From positions 60,760,001 to 60,824,000 of the forward strand of contig CM034546.1 of assembly GCA_020055645.1 (NCBI GenBank): a DNA stretch of 64,000 nt, read 5' to 3'. This DNA comes from Tomocerus qinae (lineage: Eukaryota > Arthropoda > Collembola > Entomobryomorpha > Tomoceridae). Below, in pieces: positions 48,438-61,554 of the stretch. Made by a program: the position numbers and the translations under genes. The first letter of the stretch is position 1. Every line of letters begins with the position of its first letter. The notes beneath the pieces were generated by a model. It saw only the letters and a program-made list of their open reading frames with translations, did no database searches and was not told the origin of the DNA.

Positions 48438-51400
48438 TTTAGAATTTAGTATAAATGACGCCTAATCAATACGCAGTTTTATTAAAAAATGAATAACAGG
48501 TGATATACTTTTTGCAGTAGTTGTAAAACATTCTGAGTTGTTCCCTGTTCAAATGCCACCCGATGGAAAATTAAATTTCAGCCATGAAAATTAAAACTAA
48601 ATACTAATAATTAGTAGTACTAACTCAAGTCCCACAATATTGGTTTAAAATTCAATGGGAAAGCAATTATTTTGCTAAAATTATAAAGTAAATATATCTA
48701 GCAATTGCCCATTGCACTGTAGACTTCGACATTACGCTCGAAAGTAAGAAGTCCAGTATTGGTAGATGAACTGTTATGCACTGATATTTTATTGGAATGG
48801 CGTGATTTGTATCGGCAAAAACTTAAATATCGTAGCAGTATGCTTGCTTGTATACAACATTAAATAACATTAATGTACTTTCACCTGATGCGAGTAATTT
48901 ATTTGTACCTTAGATTATATAACTAGTACTGTAGATCTAGATGCGACATACGGTCACATGATTGAACTTTTGTTTACATTTGGAATTTGGGTAAACTGAG
49001 GCAAATACAAAAAATGCCGCTTGCCTAATACAATATGACAATCTCAATATTCTCAATGTTGTCAAACAAATCAATTGAGCTTTTAAATTGCCCCGCCTTT
49101 TACCCAATTCACTCTTCAGTCTGTCCATCGCAGGTCATAAAAATGCAATACATTAAATGAATGGAGATGTCCAATCTATCCAAATCTATGATTTGTACAC
49201 AACGTTATCGACGCAAGGAAAATGGAAGGAATGAAAATATCTATTTAGACCTATATAAGAGTAGATTTGAATTATAGAATTTGAATTTGCTAGTCATTCT
49301 TTTGTGTTTAACCAGGGAACACATATAGATATGTAAACAATGCCAGTATACTTAGTATTAGTGTCGTCTTATATATATTATATTCGTTGTGAAAATTTTT
49401 TACCACGTATATAGACTCTTGCCTATACTTTGTGTAGTTTGGGTTTCCAAAAGAGACAAGCCAAAACAATGCCAAATTTCATGCGTCATGTCAAACACTA
49501 CACCAAGTGAAACTTATACCCCGAGTTAGAACGCGAGTGGTACGTATTTTCTTATGCCGATATTATAGAACTTTATATTTTATTATTTCTTGGATCATTA
49601 AACATTGTCTTCCCTCACGTTATTTTAAGGCCGTACAGTAGAGGTAAGTAATATTCACTTCACATTGTATGCTTTAACTTTTGTATGAACCTATTCATGC
49701 TGATATAGTGTGTGTTTAATGGTTTATTACATTTGTTCGAATTAGGACGGGTTAAACATTTGAAATCCATTGGTTTAACTTTCTGCAAAATAAGGTCTTG
49801 AATTCTAGTCGACAAAATGACAAAGTTTGTGTAAATAATGTACTAGATTAAAAACAACACAATATTAGGACTTTGCATACTTTATGTAATATCTCAACCT
49901 TTTCACATGCTAAATTCAAGTAACATGAAACTTCAATACATCTGTGATTGTTAGATGTGGTAGAAGCAATGCAGTATTATAATCACTATATAATAAAGCT
50001 GATTGTACCTATGTCGGTATGTCTCTATATATGGTCTAGCGATGGAATTCGAGGCTTTTTGTTGGAATTCACCTATATTATATATGCGTCTATGTATAAC
50101 AATAAGCCCACCACGCACACTGGGACACATGGTATACTGCTAACTTCCCATGTCGCTAGTATTAACAAGTCGTATACCATTCGAAAACCCGTTTCAAGGC
50201 CTATGAATTGATATCACAAGTTTTGACATTTTCAACCCACAACTAAAGTGTCAAAATTTCTTGTGATCCATGTTTTAATTTTGAAATTGTAAATTACAAA
50301 ATGGAATTTTGGAATAATATTATATTACTAGGGCTCCGTTTATATGTATCGTTTAAATATAGATTATGAAATTATGATAGTCTTGGACAAAAATCCATAA
50401 CAAAATATGAACAGAGGACCCGGGCATATATCACCGTGCCCCAATTCATCGTCATTAGTCATCGTTATGATCACGTTTTCTAACTCTAAAATAAATTGTG
50501 TAAATACATTGAAAAGTATTATACCATTCGAAGGGTCGTCTCAAGAACTATGAAATTTATACTCAATACTGTAAACGCTGAACGCATCAGTTAAATGGTA
50601 GAGTGTCTGGTATATTTATATTTTGAATTGGTACCATTTTCGGTAGTAATTCTTCTTTTTGTGTAAAACCGAAATTTTTCGTGTCTTAGACTTTGAACGC
50701 CATGCATCAAATCATTCATCCATTTATTCTCCTGCAGCTACTCCTGTTGGTATCACTTTTTATTTTATTTGGAGCACAATTTTGCACACAGGAGAACAAA
50801 ATAACATTGATTTACAAAAAACAATCAAATGCTATGAAAAATACATAAGAAAGTACTTATATCAGAACTAAATTCTAAAATTACTTAACAATATTATGCT
50901 CGTTAATCTAAATACAGTTAAATACCTACAAAAAACAATTGTCTTAGCCTTCAAGAGCCTCTTTTATATTTTATTACTCACTCACGAGTTATTGATTTAT
51001 TTGTTGGGGAAATTTGTGTCGTGGCATGGTTGCGTGTAGCTTAAGAGTTCACGATTGTACCTCATGGGATTTTTTTCATATTATTACATGCAAAGAGGAC
51101 ATGTAAAAGGAATTACTAGGGTTTATATAGAAAAACACGGGGCTAAGGTACTTATCATTCCATTACCACTTACTACCATTTTACTACCTTGCTTCATGCA
51201 AAAGAAATTGTAGAGCTGAGTTAAGTAAACAATTACAGATATTGTACATATTACAGGAAGTATTGATCGACTTAAGTTTATTGACACATTTTCATGGTGC
51301 CGTTGACTTAAATAAAATTACTGAGCACAGTAGTCTATTCACAGCTTATTACGTCGCATTAAAAAGTGGCCACGCGTCACATAATTTTATTACTTATCAC

Positions 51401-51512
51401 TAAGCCCGAGTTTTGGTATAATAAATGCTAAAATCGCATTTAGGTAGCATTTTCAAGTTTTCTGGGTACAGAAAATGTACTTGTCAACGTAGTAGATTAC
51501 AGATATACTAAA
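48438..51512. other. Intergenic, 3.1 kb
   Basis: No gene is supported. Two distant direct matches (TATACCATTCGAA near 50172 and 50520) suggest an old duplication. A 70-codon frame at 50659-50871 and a 63-codon frame at 49128-48937 (-) have no convincing family resemblance. Confidence 0.5.
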
Positions 51513-54500
51513 ATGAAAATTAGAAGTTTGTATCAGTGTATATACTTAAAGAGAAAAATACGAAGGTGGTTACCTAATAGCACCACAATACTATTTCTGC
51601 TCCTTCTATTGTTATTGGGACTATTGAAATACTATTATTGGCTGCAGGAAGAGGAAGTTACTGACACTGACACTACTCCAATTTATTCTACAAACGACAC
51701 TGTTCGAATCTTCCCTACATTAAATTTTTCTGATGTGAGAAACAATTACAATCAAACTTATTGGAGAAGAAATTATTATTACACTCATTATAACACATGG
51801 TTGAAGTAAGGTAGTGGTTGCACAAATACCTATCAGTGCTATTGTTTTAATTAGATTAGGTTCTTCGAAAGCGGGTCCTGGTATGCTCTGTGTCTGTATA
51901 ATTCATGGCGCGATTTTTAAAATGTGTAACCACTGCCTTACTTCAACCAATAATTTCATACTAATCAACTGATTTATTATTATATAACAATTTAAACTTA
52001 ATTTATATTGCTTTTATTTCTATTTGTACTGATCCATTTCAATGATTTTTCTGCAGTTTGAATGGACGAATTCCAAAGATTATTTCTGGAACTCATTCTT
52101 TGAGAATAGATTTATAACTGCAAAGAAAAAGTTCCCCTTGAAAATAATTGTGATTCCTCATTCTCATAATGACCCAGGGTGGGGTTGGACTTACGAACAG
52201 TATTTCACGGATAAAACTAGCAATATTCTCAATTTAGCAGTGGATAAGCTCACTCAGTATCCTAATATGACTTTTCAATGGAGTGAAGCATCTTTCATGG
52301 ATATTTGGTGGTTGTCAGCAACCGATCAGCGAAAAAAGCAATTAAAAAAACTTGTGATGGAAAAGAGGTATGAATTTTACCATAATTCAAGTTTAAACAA
52401 CTTTAATCCATAAATCTGTCTTTTAGATTCCAAATCGTTACTGGAGGTTGGGTAATGACTGATGAAGCTATAGTTCCACTATACTCAATGATAGATCAAT
52501 TAATTGAAGGTCAACACTGGTTCAAATATCATTTAGATGTCTCTCCTAAAGTATCTTGGTCTGTAGATCCGTTTGGGTTAGGATCAACGTTACCTTACTT
52601 GTTAAAAATCTCGGGAATTGACTCTATGGTCATTTTGGTTCGTATACATTATCTTATAAAACCGAAATTGGGTTTAATTATGTCACTAAATAATTAACAT
52701 TTTAATTATTATCTGTAACTATAGGATAATCTTGATTGCTGTGGTAAACTTTTATATCACTTCTTTCATTATTTTAGAGAATTCACTACGCATGGAAAAA
52801 ATGGATGGCTGAAAATCAGCATGGAGATTTTCAATGGGTACAACGTTGGGATAAATCAGGGCGACATAAAGTTTTGTGTCATCAGGTCTTCTACACAATG
52901 TATCTTCTGGCTAATTCATTAGGGCCACATAGTGAGGTAATACTGAATCAAGACATTTCAAGTCGACGCCTTCTCCCACGTTTTATGCTTATCTCACAAC
53001 CACCCTTGAGGATTGGGAGAAACTAACACTTATTTGAACTTAATTGGCGATTTTGGCAGTTCATGTTACCCAAAATGTTAATTTCTCCAGTTTCTCCCAT
53101 TTCTACCAGTTTTAGCATCCGTAATTCATACTCACGTCCCAGTTTTTCTCCCACTGTGGGAGAGTGTACTCTGATAAATTGTAGCTAAATAATTTCAAAA
53201 CATTGTGTCAATTTAATACAAAATTCTTTATTTATTACGTATTTTTAATGCTCTTTGTAAAATATATTTATCACAGATTTGTAGGACATTAGACTTTGCG
53301 ACTGATCCAAAATATACCTTAACTAAAGACAACATTGAAGATACGGCAATACATTTTGTAGCAGAAGCAGGACGAACAGCATCATTGTATGAACACAACG
53401 TAGCACTTCCAATTTTAGGGGCAGATTTTGCATTTCGCTATTCAAATGAATGGGACAAAACTTACAGCAGTTATATGAAACTATTCGACTATATTAATTC
53501 AAAGAAAGACTTTTTTAAGGCGGAAGTATCATTTGGAACTCTTGATGACTACTTTAAGGTAAAAACTAAAGGACATAAATTTATGAATGAACAAAATGGG
53601 CAAAAAATATTTTGTTAATGTTAAAAGGTCATTCGAGGGCGGCAGGAGAGATTTCCTGCTTTAACGGGGGACTTTTTCCCCTATAGTGACACGGAATCCA
53701 AACCAACGAAGAGAACAGCTTATTGGTCAGGATTTTATTCAAGCAGACCTTTCTGGAAGAAATTGCATCGTGAGACGGAACATCAAGTTCGAACAGCAGA
53801 AATATTATTTGCAATTTCAAATATCCTGGAGTCGAAGAACCCGGAAACTAATATACTTTCTGTAAATACATTAAAACGTCATATAATTTAAAACTATAGT
53901 TATAACAAACGAGTAAGAAATGTATGGATCAAAAAAGAGAAAGAAGTCTTCAGGTTAACAGGGATAGTTAATTATAAGTAAAATAATTAATGGTATGGTA
54001 TTTTTAGTTGACTTATCCTCTCCTTGTGAAAGCGAGACAATATTTGGGCCTATTCGCCCACCACGACGCTTCTCCGGGAGTGTCTTCTGCACTAGTAATG
54101 AAAGATTATCAATCCAAATTAAAGGTAGCCATCGAAAACAGTTTGACTGTTCAGATAAATGCGTTACAAAGAATACTAGGCCATCTGAAACTATACTCCG
54201 TTAAACTTTCGCCGTGGCACAAACTATCCATACCTGTGAACAGGTACAAGGGATGGGGAGACAAGATTTTCGACCTGGAGAAATATGAAGTGCATCAAAT
54301 TGTAATATTTAACAGTTTAGGATGGGAAAGAGAACAGTACGTGAAAATCAAAGTTAACACACCTTATGTAGGAGTCGTTGACCAACATGGATACCATATC
54401 AACTCACAAGTTAGTATAAAATTTTAATTTTAATTACAATACGTAACGAATATAAATAACAATTATTTTTGGGTTATTTATGCCTTTGCATTTTATTAAT

Positions 54501-56495
54501 TTTTTATTTTCTGAAAATTATAAAACAGTCAAAATACATAAACCTAATTTATTTTTAGTTGAATCCAGTAATTCAAAATTCGCCAATTGATAACAAGTTG
54601 AAAATTATCACTTCTGTATATGAATTGGTATTTATTGCCAAAGTACCTGGTTTATCTGTGCCAATGGTATTCAAGATTAAAAAGCTACGTAAAGATTCTC
54701 CCTATGTGGCGTCTAAAAGCAAACTTGTATCAAATGTTTTCGAAAGTAATGATGCATTTAAAATATCCAAATGGTCTGCGAAAGTAAGTGGTTGCTATTT
54801 TTGATGCAGTTATACATTTATCGCTAATATTTCTTTTTTCATTAATTAAAATATATTTGCCCAACTCAGAATAGTTTCTGCTATTTGGAAAATGGACAAA
54901 TCAAATTGGGATTCTCAACCACTACAGGATTGTTGAACGTGATAAAAAATGCCGAAGGGAGCACAAGCGTAAATATGAGTTTTGGTGGATATGTTTCTGT
55001 TGCTCGCCACAGCGGACCTTATTTATTTATGGCCAGCGAAGAAAAGATTAAAGTAATTTATTGCTGATGCAGAATTGACTAGAATTTTTAACAGATTTTA
55101 AATAGCTTTCTATTTAAAATCTAATAATGAGATATTAAATAATAATTTGTTAATGAGTTTTGATTAACAATTACTTTTAGGTTCCATTTACAAGGTCTTT
55201 TGATCCTTCTCCGGGTCCTCAAATTATTGGAATAAATGGTGCCGTTTCTTCCGAAATCATTGTCGCCCAAGACCCAATACACCTTTCCGTCCGAATTCTT
55301 AAAGACAGTATAGAAAATGGAGATTCAGTGTTCATAGAAAATAATTTCGATAGTAAAGCCAAGGAGGGCGAATACTTTATGAAATTTGATACTGATATCC
55401 AATTTACTTGTACAGATGAAAACGGAAATTCACCTGTAGTATTTTACACCGACCAAAGTGGGTATACTTTAGAAAAGAGGGTCAAAGTGGATTCTATTGG
55501 CATAGAAGGTAATACTGTCAACAATCTTACATGATATATAACGAGTGTTGTACTGTGTACTTCAATTTGTCGTTACTTAATCATAATTTTAGGAAATTAC
55601 TACCCCGTGACAACAATGGCATCCATTCAAGACTCCAAAACTGGCAAAAGATTATCCCTCCTTGTTGATAGATCTCACGGAGCTGCTTCCCTTTCTTCAG
55701 GAAGTCTTGAAGTTATGATTGGTAAGTTAAACTATCGTGAAATATTTCTCAGCTGCATTTTACCTTTGGTAAACTTTGAAATGACTAGTTAGAATGCTGA
55801 AAAATTAGAATTTAGTACTCCATAAATTACAAAATTTATTGGTTTTTTAAGAACGCCGCTTATTGTACGATGATCATCGAGGAATTGGACAAGGAATCAT
55901 GGACAATCAACTTACCACTTCCAATTATATTCTGAAACTTGGAAATATTGATTTAAAAAGTCGCTCGTCGACTGAAAATTCGAAAAATACAATTGTCCCA
56001 ACATTGAGCGAACATCAGCAATCTCAAACTCTGATTTACCCATTTTCAATATTTGTCGTTACAACAACTGAAATAATCTACCAAAAAATCAAAAGCTTAA
56101 ATCTATTTAGCAAAGACTTGCCAAAAGACACAAAATTTTTAAACTTAAGAACTCTTCCCAAATTCGGCACAGCGGATGGAGTAAATACGAGCATCTCTAA
56201 ACTATTTTCGGAATCACACAGTGCAAATGCATTGATGATTTTTCATAAACTTGATTTTATGTGTGCTAAAAACGAGGACTGTAAGAGTGCTAGAAGGGAT
56301 GGTTTGAATGGAAGATTATTCAAAAGTGGAACAAAACTGAATGCAGACATTTTTCCTAAAAGCATAAAAAGAACTGATTTGAGTGGTATTCGAGGATATT
56401 CAAGTATATTTTCTGATCAGAATGAGATATTTGTGGATTTGGATGAAATGTATTCTAATGCAAATGAAATATCTTCTTTTGTTTTAACTTTTTGA
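51513..56495 (+). CDS. Golgi alpha-mannosidase II-type glycosidase (GH38)
   Basis: Twelve exons: 51513-51734 (end uncertain), 52057-52367, 52427-52637, 52778-52936, 53277-53558, 53646-53861, 54008-54409, 54559-54783, 54870-55052, 55181-55508, 55593-55721 and 55852-56495. Exons 2-12 join in frame to 1029 aa, and with a 74-codon exon 1 the total is about 1103 aa, close to human MAN2A1. Exon 1 codes a type II membrane anchor. The family trims mannose from N-glycans in the Golgi. Zinc and catalytic residues are visible: HSHNDPGW, WSVDPFG (nucleophile Asp) and HHDA. Acid/base Asp is kept in GADFAF, but the usual preceding Asp is Ala, and the normal FYSYDIPHTCGP stretch is altered. Splice sites were chosen by frame; the exon 3 donor is weak. 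Exon 1 could instead run into a TIR element at 51798. Confidence 0.9.
51798..51949. mobile_element. Small TIR element, family C, complete copy
   Basis: A 152-bp element with terminal repeats of about 26 bp (TGGTTGAAGTAAGG at the left; CCTTACTTCAACCA at the right) and two mismatches. It sits at the end of the open frame of mannosidase exon 1 and itself supplies GTAAGG, but that donor would put exon 2 out of frame. Related ends occur at 19627 and 41608. No clear target duplication. Confidence 0.85.
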
Positions 56496-57129
56496 TAATT
56501 TGTTACATATTATTTGTCTGCTTTATTTAATGTGTTTAACTTAGGAATTTATATCACTTTACAAAATGCAATTTGTGGATAGTCTATATAGCCACGATAC
56601 TTTTACTGTTTTGGATTCTATGTACCTATGACAAATTAATTTTGTTTTGGGCATCAGGTTGGTATTTCTAAATATCTAAATAGTTAAATATTTTGTAACG
56701 ATTTAAAAATTTTGTCGCACAAAGGATTGTTCATGTAATGTAATTTAATCTGCAATGGAATAAAAAGAGATGGGGTGTGCTTGTGTACATAAACTATAGG
56801 ATTACAGAAATACGGTGGGCGAATGGTAGCTACAGTTGCCTACAGAATTGTACCTATAGATCTCAATGTCAATTTATGTAGATTCGACCAATTAAATCAA
56901 ATCTGAACTATCGAAACCCAGCCAATAAGAACAAAGTAGCACAGATATCCAATGTGCATTATCCTAATCCTCTTTTACAGTAAAAGAGGGGTGGCGACCT
57001 GAGCCATCACTAAAAATTGTGTAACCATATAGTCCTTTAAGCATCCAAAGAGCCTTACACCATTTTTCGTTTGGCAGGGTAAACGGCCTCCCACCACTTG
57101 TTGTGGTATGGTATATATATGGATTAAGG
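56496..57129. promoter_or_regulatory. Mannosidase 3' flank and spacer
   Basis: An AATAAA at 56759-56764 is a plausible polyadenylation signal, about 260 bp after the stop. The rest holds no recognised gene. A small inverted repeat lies near 57063-57145 (TTTCGTTTGGCAG and CTGCCAAACGAAA). Confidence 0.5.
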
Positions 57130-57770
57130 CAATATATCTGCCAAACGAAAGGTAAGATAAATTTTGAAAAAGAAAAACACTTTCGTACGCACTAGCCTCC
57201 ATTATTTTGGAAACTTTTCCAAACGCCACTATAGGACAAGACCAACCGAGTAATTGCTTTAAAGGGCAACAGAACAGAATCCTCTATAGACGGCTGAAAT
57301 AATTAAAAATTCAAGCATATTCATTACAGTACCGTATTTCGGATGGGGCAAGGATGTCATATGTTGCATGTCAATAAGCATATTCGTGCTATTTTATTCT
57401 ATTTTTGTCGAAAATGAAGTAATAATTGCCTACATCTCGCTTAAAATCGGGCAAGGCGTTTTTGGAATCTCTTAGATTTTGTGGGGGCGCATTTGTCCCC
57501 AATGCCCCTCTTAATACAGCCTTGCTTCATTATGCCAACGACGGAAATATCGTACAGTTTTCTGTCTTGTGCCATTTTGAAAAAAGAAACGTTTCACCTT
57601 CTACGGTTACATTCGACCATTTCAACCCTACTATGCCTGCCTGGCCATTGTATGGTTACTCTTATCTCTCTTATTTCCTTCTACCACGCGTGGTGAAAGG
57701 TCCAAAATTCCATTTCTGATGATCGACTATGCGTATGCACTTAAGGTCTGCTACTCGTAATATTTAGATG
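57130..57770 (+). pseudogene. Ionotropic receptor-like remnant, opposite strand
   Basis: Two pieces on + match the IR cluster genes. 57130-57285 reads GKINFEKEK, then (shifted) YALASIILETFPNATIGQD and CFKGQQ. 57530-57770 reads PTTEISYSFLSCAIL, then FYGYIRPFQPY and IPFLMIDYAYAL across frameshifts. Between them are about 240 bp without IR match. Everything after the second membrane helix is missing. It derives from an IR-2/IR-3-like gene placed in reverse orientation. Confidence 0.85.
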
Positions 57771-58595
57771 AATATATAAAGTTTGCTTAGTGAAGTTCTA
57801 TATGTAGTCAAATAATACTTAGTAGTACGTCCATTACGGTTTAAAATACACAATATACACTTTCAGTTGGTACCCAAAATACACAATATACATTTTCAGG
57901 CTATGCATATTTCTTATTGTGGGCATCAACCTGAAAAAGCATATTTGCGTATTTGATACCCTAAGGAAAGAGAATGTAGTCACATAAATGTTTAGATGTT
58001 GTGGAAAAAGCAATAAAGAGTAATATCGATTCGTTAAAATAAAGCAATATAAGGAAGAACAGGGAAAACGTTGGTTTCTCATTGCCAGGGTAGGGGCACA
58101 AATGTTTTAATTTAATGGAAAAATATACCTTCAACCCGAAAATACTGCGAATATATTCTAATACTGCTGGTGCTCATTGTGGAATGAATTGTATTATATC
58201 GATGTAGAAGCTACATCTAAATAAATAATATCTTAAATGCCGTATTGCAGTATTCACCATAATATAATAATATACGTACAAAACGACAAATAAAACTATT
58301 CTTTTATTTGTCGCTTGGAATACCTTTAAAATTTGCACTCCAGTTATAACTCCAAAAATATATTATAAAAACCATTTCAATTTTTCAGTCTGATATAGCT
58401 ATAGAACTACATTCAAACCCCATAATATATATTATTATATCTATAGATTTTAAGAAGGACTTAAGTTTTAATTACAAATTTCAGCTAGTAGTACACAATA
58501 GTACTATACGGCTACAAATAAGGACAATCTATATCGTTCCAATACTCTTACAATTTTTTTTGAATTTACATACCCTGGTATAAATGAAATTTACA
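57771..58595. other. Duplicated GR upstream sequence
   Basis: About 57950-58595 corresponds, reversed, to 27395-27990 upstream of GR-C, so the GR pseudogene was copied with its 5' flank. Confidence 0.65.
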
Positions 58596-58615
58596 ATGCG
58601 AGTGTCAAAACGGTT

Positions 58616-59508
58616 CCCGGATATATGTGCCAACGGTCAAATGTGCCAATTTTTTTTTCAGAGATTTTGAGAAGTGCCAAAAACAAAAGTGCCAATGAAA
58701 TTAAAAGCCAATACAAGTTTAATTAGTCATTGTTAAGTCTCATGTTATGTACGCTGTAAATTATAATCGTATGTGAGTTTAAGCCTTTCATTTTGATTAT
58801 TCCGTCCCACAAAATGTGTACATGTTTTTAAATAATCGATATTAGGTTTTGTAAAATACTGTGCAACCTGAAAAGAAATCTTTTCATCAAGCTCCCTGTA
58901 CTTCTTCTTTTGAGATGGTGCCATTCCGCTGTTAAAGTAAACGATCATAAGCGAACAGTTGCTTTGTTCGCTTTGGAAATGGGACAACAACATCCAAATT
59001 GATGGATGCGGTTCCACTCTATAATTAAAACCATGATGACAAACTTCCAAGGAATTTGTTGTTCTTAGTACATCCTCTTGTACACGTTTCCAATATCTTA
59101 CGTTTTTAACAACACTTTTTTTATATATGAATACCTGTGCAGGTGTTTCTTTTAAACTACTATAGGGCCAAGGCAAATGATAAACATCAACTGAAAGAAA
59201 TAAATGGATGATATATTTTGTTCCCTAAGTTAAGACTTTAGCTTATCTGCTTAGCGTTTACATATCAGCGTGTTCAAACTACACAAGTCTTGATTGATCT
59301 AAGTTCGCTAGTCTTCCATTTTTTAAAACTGCAAATAGAAATGCTAGGAAAGCATAACGATTTTAGCATAAACCATCCAAAGCAAACTTTTGGCATTTTG
59401 GCATTAAATGCTTTGGTACTTAAGTTTATGGCACTTTTGAAATTGACACTTATGGACATTGAGAGTGCCAATTAGCACTTTTATTTTGGCACTTATATCC
59501 GGACACCG
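58616..59508. mobile_element. MULE-type DNA transposon, internally deleted
   Basis: The insert splits GR exon 1 and is flanked by an 11-bp duplication TCAAAACGGTT (58605-58615 and 59509-59519), within the 9-11 bp usual for MULEs. Comparison with GR-C confirms that the uninterrupted site existed. The ends carry GGATATATGTGCCAA and TTGGCACTTATATCC, inverted with one mismatch. Repeated GTGCCAA motifs occur inside both ends. Confidence 0.85.
58745..59176 (-). pseudogene. C-terminal part of a MULE transposase
   Basis: A 143-codon frame inside the element above. It has the C-terminal signature of MULE transposases: RTTNSLEVCHHGFNYRV (the R-T-N-N-x-x-E-x-x-H block), HPSIWMLL, a basic KKKYRELDEKI and a final IDYL. 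The N-terminal zinc-binding and catalytic regions are absent, so it cannot transpose by itself. Assigned from remembered family pattern. Confidence 0.7.
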
Positions 59509-60165
59509 TCAAAACGGTTATCCAGTCTAATTGCAACGCAAAGTATAACTACTGACAAAGAAAAAGAGAGTAAGCCCATACTTTCAATTCCCGAAGAGCT
59601 ATTCAGCCAAGTGAGCTGTAATTGAGCCTTTTGTATTGCAACATATGATTCATTGTCTTTCGAATGCAAACAGAGGACTTTGAGAGTGAAAGAATAATAA
59701 CATGAATTAGCCCATTAACCCACATAATTTAATTGCTATTATTTTATTTTCCCCAAAAATATTTATAGCTTTTCAAAGCAATATGTCCAAATATTGCATT
59801 AAAATTAGAAAACCTAACTTGAATAAGAAACATCAGCTACAATTATAAAGTTGGATTAATTTTTCAGGCATGGAAACCAGTTTTACAAGTCCAAAGATGT
59901 CATTCGCAGTTGCCCATAAATTTTCACAAAATATTCCAACATGTTGAAATATACTCTGCAGTTCATACGTCTCTGTCCTATGTATTGAACACCACGATAT
60001 CATTCACCCTTATGTTCTCTTTCAAATGCTTTTTTGGGTTGCCTTTGGTATTTGTTTATGGTGCACATTTTTGGGAGCAATAAACAAGACTACGTCTACG
60101 TACAACAACGTTATCGAAAGCTGAGGAAAATACTCGTCACTAAGCATAAGTGATAGAATGTATAT

Positions 60166-60421
60166 GTTACAGGAAATTTGTACAGACCGGACATATGCAA
60201 AATGCCTAGGACATATGTAAAATGGAAAACCAAAATTTTGATTTTTAACGAACCTAACCTAATTTAAAACAACTTTATGACTGTCAAATGTGCTTTCATG
60301 TAATTTTGATTGATTTCAATTAAGTTTGGTTCGTTAAAAATCAAAGTTTTGGTTTTCCATTTTACATATTATTATGTCCTAGGCATTTTCAAATGTCCGG
60401 TCTGTACAAATTTCCTGTAAC
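60166..60421. mobile_element. Long-TIR element in GR pseudogene exon 3
   Basis: A 256-bp insert with inverted repeats of about 95 bp: the ends are GTTACAGGAAATTTGTACAG and its complement, with a few mismatches and one small gap inside. The flanking ATAT on both sides is a possible 4-bp duplication. GR-C lacks it, so the empty site is known. No coding capacity. Confidence 0.9.
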
Positions 60422-60580
60422 ATATATAATGAAATACAAAAGGGCTAGTAAGACATTCCATTTCAGAATAGGATTAGACGAGTCCCTGCCATTGCCATGT
60501 CAAAGTGGGGGATTGTTTATTGAGTCTTAGCAGGGTGCAAAAGGCGAAGATTCAATTTCATTTGAAATTAAACAAATACA

Positions 60581-61554
60581 GTTCGGATGTAATCGGAAAA
60601 TATAAAAAAATGGACTAAGGAACTAATTAAAAACTATATTATATTGAAACAAATTTTATTCAGTATTCTACAGTTCTAAGTATTAATTTGTAACTGCTAG
60701 CTAAAATGTCAAAGGGCGGCATGGCTGCGTTTAGTATTACTATACAGGATATCCATTTGCATGTATTCTAATTGTCACTTTACATATTAGTATACAGGAT
60801 ATCCATTTTGCATATATACGAGACGTCACTACCAAGACTGCCATCATATATACGAAATATTTTATACAAGTTATCCAAACAACTCTACCCATACGACCTA
60901 AACTGGTTCTTATTTCCCTATTCTAGTTTTTTATTTCAATAGTAACAATTAAGTATAGTCTATAGCGAATACATATTCATAATAAATCGCTATGAGTGGA
61001 TCAGTAGCTTTTGAATACCTACCTTTTTGGGTATTAATGCTAATGCATCTAGTAATTAGTACTATTTCAATTTACGAATGAATAAAGAATAAAAATTCTA
61101 AATTTTAATTTCTAACCGTTTAATTTCACTTGAATACAATACGCAAAGCAGAATAGAAATGCAATTCGTAACCACAAATAAAATATATTTACGAGTTCAT
61201 GAAAATATTTGAGTTGGATAATTAGAGATGCTTGACTTAATTTTCGATTGTTTTCTGTTTTTAATGTTCATGTAGAAATTTACGCATGTACTTTATGGCC
61301 TTAATAAATTACTGCTGAATAAGATTTTAAGCATTTATACTACTGTCTAGGAATTACAAATATGACACACTTAGTAATACTTGACTCTTTTCGGTATCCA
61401 ATTTAATACCCATTTTACATGTTTGTTTGCATTGAGCTTATTTCATAACTTATTACCGCTAACATGTACATGCTTAAGATTCCTTTGATGCTGTGTAGTC
61501 AGTTGTTGTCGGGAGCTTGAGTAGAATTGATTACCTTTAAGTATAGGACAAGCT
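60581..61554. other. Intergenic upstream of the oxygenase gene
   Basis: Contains two direct copies of TATACAGGATATCCATTT about 50 bp apart (60743 and 60793). No gene recognised. Confidence 0.5.

Larger units (their letters stand above)
58596..60580 (+). pseudogene. Gustatory receptor pseudogene, GR-C relative with two insertions
   Basis: ATG 58596 (MRVSKR as in GR-C) is cut after about 6 codons by a MULE-type element. Exon 1 homology resumes at 59509-59630 and then fades; exon 2 is not found. Exon 3 begins after a TTTTTCAG acceptor at about 59877, matching GR-C closely, continues to about 60165, is cut by a 256-bp TIR element, and resumes at about 60422-60580 (end matching GGTGCAAAAGGCGAAGA of GR-C). 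Frames are broken throughout. Confidence 0.88.

Noticed and set aside
48937-49128. 63-codon frame on - with a faint resemblance to retroelement gag-like leader (LKSELGKRRGNLK)
   Set aside because: Too short and no other retroelement part nearby.
50659-50871. 70-codon frame that could be a receptor helix remnant
   Set aside because: No alignable block with the GR or IR genes.
52937-53276. Inverted TTCTCCCA-type motifs in mannosidase intron 4
   Set aside because: Short and scattered; not enough to define an element.
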